Origin: Candidatus Latescibacterota bacterium
GTDB lineage: Bacteria > JAAXHH01 > JABIQT01
DNA: 13,122 nt
Reading direction: 5' to 3'
Assembly: GCA_018667995.1 (NCBI GenBank)
Contig: JABIQT010001042.1
Location: 1-13,122, forward strand
The translations under genes were made by a program, and so were the position numbers. Shown here one piece after another: positions 1 to 5,976 of this stretch. Each line of letters opens with the position of its first letter. The stretch's first letter is position 1. Below the pieces are notes generated by a model that was given only the letters and a program-made list of their open reading frames with translations, was not told the DNA's origin and ran no database searches.

Positions 1-7
1 ATAGACT

Positions 8-15
8 CTTCCTCC
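8..15 (-). promoter_or_regulatory. Strong Shine-Dalgarno for a gene off the left edge
   Basis: Read on the minus strand this is GGAGGAAG, close to a perfect anti-16S match. It lies 9 nt downstream of the stop codon of the PLP-enzyme gene, and only 7 nt remain before the window edge. An SD this good right after a stop codon implies that another gene of the same operon starts at or just beyond the edge. The start codon itself is not visible, so this rests on the SD motif and its position alone. Confidence 0.5.
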
Positions 16-24
16 AGTGATTTC

Positions 25-1269
25 TCACATTTGATCGATAACTTCCAAGGCGCGATCAATTTCCAAGCGTGTATTGTAATGCACCGGACCAAGACGGGTA
101 AGCCCCCCCGACGCTCTCAAGCCGAGTCCATCGATCAAAGCTACAGCCAGATAATCTCCACAACGGGAGCCGATCTGCTGCGCTCCGAGGGCATTGGTGA
201 TTTCCTGGGGCGTACTGCCCTCTTTGCGAAAGGAGACGGTAGCCACTCTGTTTGCCATGTCCATCTCATCCGTGATACCGTAAACCTTGATACCGCCAAT
301 CGCCTGCAGCCCACCGATAAGATGCTGGGCGAGCTCCTGTTCATAGCCTCCCAGCACAGGCCATGCAGCCTTCAGTCTGGACCGACGGTCTGAGTTATCA
401 TCCGCGGCGCCGTAATCTACGCCCAACTGGGCAATATAATCTATGGCTGCCAGGGTGCCCACGAGACCCTCATAATTCTTCGTCCCAGGCTCCCATCGGG
501 TTGGCTGTTTCTCCAGACTCGGTCGTACGGTATAGGCTCTAAGTCGCCCCATTAACTCTCGTTTTCCGTAAAGAATCCCCACGTGGGGCCCGTAGAACTT
601 ATAGGCACTGCAAGCGAGAAAATCGCAGTCCAGTTCTTTGACGTCGATGTATCCGTGAGGAGCATATTGAACGGCATCGATGAATGTCCACGCACCTTTA
701 GCCTTGGCCATTTTGATAATGGCCGCCACATCGTTGATGGTCCCGGTTCCGTTACCGGCATGGCTTACGGCGACAAGTTTCGTCCGGTCGGTGATTTTCT
801 CCTGGGCGTCGTTAAGATCGATTGCATACGTCTCCGGATCAATATCGATCCAACGAACCGTCGCGCCGGCATCCTCTGCCATGAGTACCCAGGGACCAAC
901 GTTTCCATCGTGCTCCATGTGTGAAACAACGATTTCATCACCAGGTTTTATCTCATGAACAAGAGACCGGCTCAACAAGACCGTAAGCGATGTCATGTTG
1001 TTCCCGAATGCAATTTCATCGGGGTCAGCACCCAACAGGTCTGCCGCCGCTTGACGGGCTTCCTGGGCCATTCGCGTCACACGCTCTCCCGGACCATACG
1101 GTACCTCAGTGTTGACATTGTAATGTATGAGACATTCCGTTATCCTATCGATCACCTGCTGGGGGATTTGCGTTCCAGCCGGATTGTCCAGGAAAACCAC
1201 CGGCTTTCCGTCAACCGTCTCCTGCAACGCAGGAAATGCGCTTCGCACGGCTTCTACATCATATGACAT
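25..1269 (-). CDS. Class V PLP enzyme, cysteine desulfurase-like (VC1184-type)
   Basis: A fold-type I PLP enzyme of the aminotransferase class V superfamily, closest by eye to the cysteine-desulfurase-like VC1184 group; probably cytoplasmic. Positions here count from a GTG at 1275. The N-terminal FLDNPAGTQIP block is at 28-38, the histidine-containing SHMEHDGN block at 118-125, the PLP-nitrogen aspartate in FIDAVQYAPH at D200 with Q203, and the Schiff-base lysine in SAYKFYGPHVG at K226. The C-terminal loop reads RCGDYLAV (371-378), where SufS-type desulfurases have GHHC. Leucine aligns with the catalytic cysteine, so true desulfurase activity is doubtful; lyase, epimerase or aminotransferase chemistry is possible. 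I prefer the ATG at 1269 over the GTG at 1275, because GGAG at 1278-1275 lies 5 nt before that ATG and overlaps the GTG. This gives 414 residues. It is the fourth visible gene of the operon, 66 nt after the PhyH gene. The fold is secure; the substrate is unknown. Confidence 0.9.
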   Translation of the reverse strand: MSYDVEAVRSAFPALQETVDGKPVVFLDNPAGTQIPQQVIDRITECLIHYNVNTEVPYGPGERVTRMAQEARQAAADLLGADPDEIAFGNNMTSLTVLLSRSLVHEIKPGDEIVVSHMEHDGNVGPWVLMAEDAGATVRWIDIDPETYAIDLNDAQEKITDRTKLVAVSHAGNGTGTINDVAAIIKMAKAKGAWTFIDAVQYAPHGYIDVKELDCDFLACSAYKFYGPHVGILYGKRELMGRLRAYTVRPSLEKQPTRWEPGTKNYEGLVGTLAAIDYIAQLGVDYGAADDNSDRRSRLKAAWPVLGGYEQELAQHLIGGLQAIGGIKVYGITDEMDMANRVATVSFRKEGSTPQEITNALGAQQIGSRCGDYLAVALIDGLGLRASGGLTRLGPVHYNTRLEIDRALEVIDQM

Positions 1270-1274
1270 TTTCA

Positions 1275-1278
1275 CTCC
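1275..1278 (-). promoter_or_regulatory. Ribosome binding site that decides the PLP-enzyme start
   Basis: GGAG on the minus strand, followed by 5 nt and then an ATG at 1269. The GTG at 1275 shares its first base with this motif and has no SD of its own, so initiation at 1269 is favoured and the two extra residues are probably not made. Confidence 0.55.
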
Positions 1279-1335
1279 AGATCTTTACGTCTACATTGAT
1301 AATTTCATTGCGGCTGCGATGGTCTCTTCGCCTGC

Positions 1336-2166
1336 TCAGCGCCACAGATCCAAACCCAGCAACTTTCTTCCGAGATCGGTCAGACGCGCAGGCTCGCCAG
1401 GCTGTGGTTCCGGCCTTCTTGGATCACCTGGAAAATCGGCCGGTTTTCGGGCATGCCGCCACATGTCAATTCGTTCACTTCTCTTCGCTTCGTTATCCGG
1501 CTCGGCTGGGGTCATCAGAATATACTGGCTCCAGCGTGCGCGATTGGATGCATTCAAGCTGTTCCCATGGGGCAACAGGCTATTCCAAATAATCAGATCT
1601 CCCGCCCCTGCAGCAATTTGCTGAATTTCTAGTCCCGCAAGGTCAGGTTGATCTGGATTACGACCTGAAGGCTGGCCGGCGACCCACTCCTGGAACTGGC
1701 GATGAAAACCGGGGACACATTGAAAGCCTCCCTGGTCCTGCTCGGTATCCGTTAGGCACAACACGCCCTGAACCATCAGCTTATCTGGCGAGAGAGATGC
1801 CCCGAAGTCCCAATGAATCAGTGGCTCATTGAATCCAGAGGGTTTATCCGGCCGCTCCGGCGGCGTCATATTAGCTCGGTCAAACGAAACCCAGAGATCA
1901 GGAGTGCCCCATATTTCTGCAAAACTCTCATGAATCCGGGGATATTGACGATTGTCCCATAGCGCCTGGTGGTGATACATCTCTACGAACCCGAGTCGCC
2001 GGGCCGGTTCATGGTACCAAGTTGAAGGATCTTCCGGATCAACATTCAATACGGCAGACACAGCTTGGATCACAGAGATCAGGTTTTCTTCCGGCACTGC
2101 ATCGTGGACGATGACGTACCCGTTCTCATCCCAGCAGCGGCGTGCCTCAGGACTCAGGACAGACAT
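1336..2166 (-). CDS. Phytanoyl-CoA dioxygenase (PhyH) family protein
   Basis: A non-heme Fe(II)/2-oxoglutarate-dependent oxygenase of the PhyH family, expected to hydroxylate a small organic substrate using O2 and 2-oxoglutarate. The 276 residues are typical of bacterial members and show no signal peptide. The iron-binding facial triad is visible: H118 and D120 in IHWDFG, and H200 in LLPHGNS. R209 or R211 in NRARWSQY is the likely 2-oxoglutarate carboxylate anchor. The N-terminal block with WDENGYVIVHDAV (12-24) is a usual PhyH opening. The C-terminal 40 residues are proline- and arginine-rich and end in LTDLGRKLLGLDLW. The ATG lies 7 nt after the upstream oxidoreductase gene's stop, and an SD-like AGGGA overlaps that TAG stop, so translational coupling is likely. 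Bacterial PhyH proteins act on many substrates, so phytanoyl-CoA should not be assumed. Family secure, substrate unknown. Confidence 0.92.
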   Translation of the reverse strand: MSVLSPEARRCWDENGYVIVHDAVPEENLISVIQAVSAVLNVDPEDPSTWYHEPARRLGFVEMYHHQALWDNRQYPRIHESFAEIWGTPDLWVSFDRANMTPPERPDKPSGFNEPLIHWDFGASLSPDKLMVQGVLCLTDTEQDQGGFQCVPGFHRQFQEWVAGQPSGRNPDQPDLAGLEIQQIAAGAGDLIIWNSLLPHGNSLNASNRARWSQYILMTPAEPDNEAKRSERIDMWRHARKPADFPGDPRRPEPQPGEPARLTDLGRKLLGLDLWR

Positions 2167-2173
2167 GGCATCC

Positions 2174-3244
2174 CTACACGAGTTTCTTGATCTTCACTTC
2201 ATGCCCAGTGTCAGCAGATTCGTAGATTCCATTCAGGATCTGCTGCACCAGCAGGCCGTGCTCACCCGGAGCGTCAGAAGGATTGCCTGTCTGAACACAA
2301 TCTACAAAATGACGCAGTTTGTGTCTGAACTCATCCGTGTTCGGCAGAAATTCGGGGGAAAGGTTCACCATTGTGTCCGACTCATCTTTAAAGATCATGG
2401 GAGGATTGAACTGGCCGCCGCCCTTGTCCCCCATCAAGGTAAATGTCCACTCATCCTTACCGATGTGAGCGGCAAATGACGCCTCAACCGAAAGTGTCGC
2501 CCCGTTATCAAACCGGACCATGCCGACTGCCAGATCCTCCACATTGTATGACTTGTAATCCCAATTAGGCCACGAGCTTACTGTATCGCTGGGTTTGTCA
2601 CCTATATAGGTATAAGAACTCCCAAAGGCACTCACCGGCTGTGGCGATCCCATCAGATAGTGAGCGGCTTCAATCATGTGAACGCCAATATCAATCAGAG
2701 CTCCGCCACCCTGAAGATCTTTGCGTCCAAAAACACCCCAGTTTGGTATACCCCGTCGTCTCAAGGCCAGACATCTGGCATACATCACGTTTCCGAACTG
2801 GTCGTCGTCAATGGACCGCTTCAGCATCTGTGCCGCGGCCGAGAAACGGTGCTGAAACCCGATAACCAGAAGGCGCTTCTTCTTCCGCGCGGCCTTCACC
2901 ATTTCAGTGGCTTCAGCCGGTGACATGGCCATAGGTTTTTCTACAAGAACGTCTTTACCAGCATTCAAGGCATCCAAGGTGGGCTGATGGTGCATGCCAT
3001 TGGGTGTTCCTACTGTGACTGCTTGAAGATCCTTGATCTTCAGGAGATCCTTGTAGTCCGTAAAGCAATTTGAAAAACCAAATTGTTCGCTGCACAAGCC
3101 CAATGCGTCCTCGCTCACGTCCGCCACACCGACCAATTCTACGTCGTCCATTTCAGCCAGATACTTCATGTGATGGCGACTGATACCACCACCACCGATG
3201 AATCCGATTTTAGTCTTACGCTTCTTTGCTAACGTAACCTCCAT
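2174..3244 (-). CDS. Gfo/Idh/MocA family NAD(P)-dependent oxidoreductase
   Basis: A 356-residue dehydrogenase of the Gfo/Idh/MocA family, which oxidises or reduces hydroxyl groups on sugars, inositols and related compounds with NAD(P). The Rossmann motif is GFIGGGGIS at 14-22, preceded by a basic start (KKRKTK). The family EKP motif is at 102-104, with K103 the usual catalytic lysine. GGGALIDIGVHMIE (179-192) carries D185 and H189, the expected active-site pair. No twin-arginine or Sec signal is visible, so it is cytoplasmic. The ATG at 3244 has no clear SD upstream; GGAGG occurs just inside the gene but precedes no usable in-frame start. An out-of-frame 15-codon ORF (ATG at 3263) overlaps the start and may be incidental. 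It sits 44 nt after the C45 gene and 7 nt before the PhyH gene. Its likely job is to oxidise an alcohol made or exposed by its neighbours. Substrate unknown. Confidence 0.93.
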   Translation of the reverse strand: MEVTLAKKRKTKIGFIGGGGISRHHMKYLAEMDDVELVGVADVSEDALGLCSEQFGFSNCFTDYKDLLKIKDLQAVTVGTPNGMHHQPTLDALNAGKDVLVEKPMAMSPAEATEMVKAARKKKRLLVIGFQHRFSAAAQMLKRSIDDDQFGNVMYARCLALRRRGIPNWGVFGRKDLQGGGALIDIGVHMIEAAHYLMGSPQPVSAFGSSYTYIGDKPSDTVSSWPNWDYKSYNVEDLAVGMVRFDNGATLSVEASFAAHIGKDEWTFTLMGDKGGGQFNPPMIFKDESDTMVNLSPEFLPNTDEFRHKLRHFVDCVQTGNPSDAPGEHGLLVQQILNGIYESADTGHEVKIKKLV

Positions 3245-3288
3245 TGATTGTTTGGTTGACCATTTTTCTACCGTACTGGTTGTCCGGC

Positions 3289-4329
3289 TCAGTTTCGACT
3301 TACTTCATGTGTCTCCCAGGATCCCAGGCATCCATGCCCGCGGCGCACATGAAACAGCCGTTTGGATGGTTCAGCGATGTAACCTGAGATGGAGTGCATA
3401 TTTACAGCTCCGTGTCTACAGATGCCCGCCGGATCACCTTCATGATCGGCCAGAATGTCTTTGAGAACGTCGACTGTAATCTGCCCCCACGCTTCACGAA
3501 TCAAGACTCCAAGCCGGCTAAGTCGGGGGGCAGAGTCCGCTAACGAATGGGTTTCGAAATCGAGATACTCGGAAGTCAGGTAGTGATTGGTGTGTAGCAG
3601 GGCATCTTCGTGCGTGTCCTTGAACAGGGCGATTCCATCTGGACGCACCTCCACATCCCCAATGGATCCTTCACCATCCGCCAGCACCACATTGGCAGCC
3701 GAACACGTCCTATTTTCTCTGAGAAGGGAAACACAATCTCCCACCGTCTTCTGCTCCAACATGAGTCGCTTAAGTGGATAATGCGGTAGAGCGGGTTGCC
3801 ACGGGGCGTCGTACAACGCATTTGCGAAATGGGCAACTCCATGCTCATTCATCCCCGCATATCCGAGTTGACCCGCAAACGTGAACATAAGCGCGGCTGG
3901 CCTACCGTCATTCGGCTTTACCTTCAGCAGAATCGATACATCACCATACTCGGCCTCGAGATCCTGATTCTGTCCCGCCAATGGCCTGCCATCAGCTGTA
4001 GCCTCGCCCGACAGCGCAAATGCGGAACATCCACCTTCACGGGTTTTGGAGGCCTCCGCTCTCGCCTGGCACAGCAACGCCTCTTCGAATGATATGCGGG
4101 CTCCTTCAGCCAGTCCGCGCACCTCCTGAATGAAGGCGGGACTGAGCGCCTCCATCTGGGGAAGTATAGCCAGAGCATTGGCACATAAGACATCGCGGGA
4201 TTGCCCCGTTATCCGATCAATCCAGGATAGATATCTGTGTACCAGGTTTCCTGCTTGCTCTCCGTGTTGGTGGCCCATGGAATAGGCATCACCCGATACT
4301 TCTACCATTGGAAAGGATTGAGTGGTCAT
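3289..4329 (-). CDS. C45-family autoproteolytic acyltransferase/amide hydrolase
   Basis: A 346-residue Ntn-fold protein of peptidase family C45. The family includes fungal acyl-CoA:6-aminopenicillanate acyltransferase and insect Tan (beta-alanyl-dopamine hydrolase), which form or break amide bonds to small amines. The expected self-cleavage site is visible: REGGCSAFA, with nucleophile C101. Cleavage before C101 would give a chain of about 100 residues and one of about 246, as in the fungal enzyme. Other family marks are MGHQHGEQ (18-25), GQNQDLE (119-125, the usual NxDW-type loop), GYAGMNEHGVAHFANAL (156-172), HTNHYL (246-251) and the C-terminal GHGCLGSWETHE (331-342). There is no signal peptide, so it acts in the cytoplasm. 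It is the first gene of the minus-strand operon; its SD is weak. Whether it hydrolyses or transfers, and on which amine, cannot be read from the sequence. Confidence 0.88.
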   Translation of the reverse strand: MTTQSFPMVEVSGDAYSMGHQHGEQAGNLVHRYLSWIDRITGQSRDVLCANALAILPQMEALSPAFIQEVRGLAEGARISFEEALLCQARAEASKTREGGCSAFALSGEATADGRPLAGQNQDLEAEYGDVSILLKVKPNDGRPAALMFTFAGQLGYAGMNEHGVAHFANALYDAPWQPALPHYPLKRLMLEQKTVGDCVSLLRENRTCSAANVVLADGEGSIGDVEVRPDGIALFKDTHEDALLHTNHYLTSEYLDFETHSLADSAPRLSRLGVLIREAWGQITVDVLKDILADHEGDPAGICRHGAVNMHSISGYIAEPSKRLFHVRRGHGCLGSWETHEVSRN

Positions 4330-4378
4330 GCGAAAGTCTCGTATGTTTACCGGCGGACAACTAATGCCATGTCGTAGG

Positions 4379-4394
4379 GGAACCTACTGGTTCC
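4379..4394. repeat. 16-bp dyad in the operon leader, candidate operator or hairpin
   Basis: GGAACC-TACT-GGTTCC is a perfect 6-bp inverted repeat with a 4-nt centre. It lies about 50 nt upstream of the C45 start and just downstream of the predicted minus-strand promoter. It could be a regulator's operator or a small RNA hairpin in the leader. No regulator gene is in the window to pair it with. Confidence 0.4.
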
Positions 4395-4427
4395 AAGGGG
4401 GGTTTACTATGTCGGAGATAGAGCGCA

Positions 4428-4456
4428 AGAGTACAGGGGGGCATTAGGCTTGTCAA
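4428..4456 (-). promoter_or_regulatory. Predicted sigma-70-type promoter of the C45-oxidoreductase-PhyH-PLP operon
   Basis: On the minus strand a perfect -35 box TTGACA (4456-4451) is followed by a 17-nt spacer and TACTCT (4433-4428). TACTCT keeps the critical T, A and final T of a -10 box. Transcription would begin near 4421, leaving a leader of about 90 nt that contains the 4379-4394 dyad. This rests on motif match and spacing only; the -10 is weak. Confidence 0.45.
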
Positions 4457-4498
4457 GTGCTTTAACCGCCCCATGAAACAGCCCATCGCCATATTCCA

Positions 4499-4527
4499 TT
4501 GCGATCCAAATCCATCTTGGGTATATT
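4499..4527 (+). promoter_or_regulatory. Predicted promoter of the GWxTD-priA-radical SAM genes
   Basis: TTGCGA (4499-4504), a 17-nt spacer and TATATT (4522-4527) fit a sigma-70-type promoter reading right. The predicted start near 4534 leaves a leader of about 75 nt before the ATG at 4611. It sits back to back with the minus-strand promoter, about 40 bp away. Some FCB bacteria use a different -7/-33 consensus, so the call is moderate. Confidence 0.45.
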
Positions 4528-4550
4528 ATTATCGGTACCCTTAAACTCGA

Positions 4551-4580
4551 TCTAAAACCCCACAGCCTCGGTGTTTTAGA
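4551..4580. repeat. 8-bp inverted repeat in the leader of the GWxTD gene
   Basis: TCTAAAAC (4551-4558) and GTTTTAGA (4573-4580) are exact reverse complements separated by 14 nt. The repeat lies between the predicted plus-strand promoter and the start codon. It may be an operator or a leader hairpin. The arms are AT-rich, so a stable terminator is unlikely, although a pyrimidine-rich stretch follows. Confidence 0.4.
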
Positions 4581-4610
4581 CTCATTTTCTCTGAATACGA
4601 TGAGGACACT

Positions 4611-5933
4611 ATGAGGCGATTTTCCATACCGATGTTGCGAATATATGGATGTGTATTCGTATTGCTCGCCGTAGCGGCAACAAGCTCGGCCCAACGCCTG
4701 CCGGAATTCCCTGTCGCAGAACAGGGACCAGGGTTCGTTGTCATGGATCTGCTGACTACGCGCGGAGTCTCACCAGACAGTACGCGCGTTGATGTATACT
4801 ACCGACTATCAAACGACATCTTCACCTTCATAAGAAGCACGGGCGACAAATTCGTCGCCCACTATGAATTGTCTCTGTTGATCAATGACCGAGACGGATT
4901 TCAAATGCTTGGAGAGACGTACCGAGACTCTCTTGTAGCCGATACCGAGTTGGAGAGTCGCGTTACAGACAATAGTCAGGCACTCCTGTATTCCACGGCC
5001 CTCCCACCCGGCAAATACAATCTGGTCATGAATATTCTGGATGTGGAAACGAAGGATGAGGTCAACTTTTCCAGGCGATTCGAGGTACCCGATTATTTCC
5101 GGAATGAGTTGAGCATCAGCGATCTCCAATTTGCAGGATTGATCACGCCGGAGGACTCTGGAGATGCAAGCGAGTTCGGAGTCAATGTGGTACCGAATCT
5201 CGCCCGAGCGTACGGAGAAGATCAGACGCAGATGTACGTCTACTATGAGCTCTATACTACTGCGCCCCGTGCCTCCAAAAAGCCGCTCAAGGTAAAGTAC
5301 CGGATAAAGGCATCCAGTGGCAAAGAACAGCTGAAGGTCGAAGAAGAACTACCGCGCCAGGGCGGCACGGGGATCTATAGCCGCAAGTTTGAAACGAAAG
5401 GCTTCGCGCAGGGCGCCTACTCCCTTGAAATCGAAGTCCGTGACGAAGCCATAAAGAAATCGGCCAAGATGAAAGGGGTGTTTTATGTCAGCTGGAAATA
5501 CCTGCTTCCCCTTACTAGTGCCAAGAACTATAGAGAGATTCTTGAACAGATAAAGTATGTGGGCACTAAAGAGGAAATGAAGACTCTCGAGAATCTCAAG
5601 AAAAGCTCAAGCGATGAGCAGCAGGCGGCTCTGGTAGCCTTCTGGAAGAAGAGGGACCCCTCGCCCGAGACAGAGAAGAACGAGAATATGCTGATGTACT
5701 ATCGTCGCATTGATTTCGCCAACCAGAACTTCACGGCTGGAATAGGGAGCGGATGGAAAAGCGACCAAGGGCGTATATATGTGATATACGGCGCCCCTAC
5801 GGAGATTGAGAGAAGAAGTCTCGAGTCCGGCACACAACCGTTCCAGATCTGGCACTACGCCAACCTGGGCCGAAGCTTCTTATTCGTAGACTATGATGGA
5901 TACGGCAGATACGAGCTCAGCCGAGTCTACTGA
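4611..5933 (+). CDS. Secreted GWxTD domain-containing protein
   Basis: A 440-residue exported protein of unknown function ending in a GWxTD domain. The N-terminus has basic residues (MRRF), a hydrophobic core at about 11-23 and a likely signal peptidase I site after TSSA (A27). There is no lipobox in the right place; C14 lies inside the hydrophobic stretch. Residues about 35-295 are beta-rich, with alternating hydrophobic strands that suggest immunoglobulin-like or C2-like modules. About 300-365 is charged and helical. The signature GWKSDQGRIYVIYGAP is at 381-396, with a serine in place of the usual threonine, followed by the aromatic C-terminal block to Y440. SD TGAGGA lies 4 nt before the ATG. 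It is the first gene of the plus-strand run, 43 nt ahead of priA. The family is typical of FCB-type phyla and its molecular role is not established. Probably periplasmic or outer-envelope. Confidence 0.88.
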   Translation: MRRFSIPMLRIYGCVFVLLAVAATSSAQRLPEFPVAEQGPGFVVMDLLTTRGVSPDSTRVDVYYRLSNDIFTFIRSTGDKFVAHYELSLLINDRDGFQMLGETYRDSLVADTELESRVTDNSQALLYSTALPPGKYNLVMNILDVETKDEVNFSRRFEVPDYFRNELSISDLQFAGLITPEDSGDASEFGVNVVPNLARAYGEDQTQMYVYYELYTTAPRASKKPLKVKYRIKASSGKEQLKVEEELPRQGGTGIYSRKFETKGFAQGAYSLEIEVRDEAIKKSAKMKGVFYVSWKYLLPLTSAKNYREILEQIKYVGTKEEMKTLENLKKSSSDEQQAALVAFWKKRDPSPETEKNENMLMYYRRIDFANQNFTAGIGSGWKSDQGRIYVIYGAPTEIERRSLESGTQPFQIWHYANLGRSFLFVDYDGYGRYELSRVY

Positions 5934-5976
5934 GAAACTCCACACAGACGCACGATAACCCCACAAGAAAACACCC

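Noticed and set aside
25-1275. Housekeeping cysteine desulfurase (SufS/IscS) role for the PLP enzyme.
   Set aside because: No catalytic cysteine at the expected loop position and no SufBCDE/IscU-type genes nearby.
3216-3263. A 15-codon out-of-frame ORF overlapping the start of the Gfo/Idh gene, which could be a leader peptide.
   Set aside because: Its SD is weak and nothing but position supports it; such short frames are common by chance.
25-4329. A beta-lactam (penicillin/cephalosporin) biosynthesis cluster, because a C45 acyltransferase, an Fe(II)/2OG oxygenase and a class V PLP enzyme (the fold of isopenicillin N epimerase) occur together.
   Set aside because: There is no ACV-type peptide synthetase or isopenicillin N synthase, the oxygenase is PhyH rather than the IPNS/DAOCS type, and a Gfo/Idh enzyme has no place in that pathway. 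The resemblance is at fold level only.
4407-4694. A 95-residue minus-strand frame across the divergent control region.
   Set aside because: It covers both predicted promoters and the start of the GWxTD gene, has no SD and resembles no family; a chance frame.
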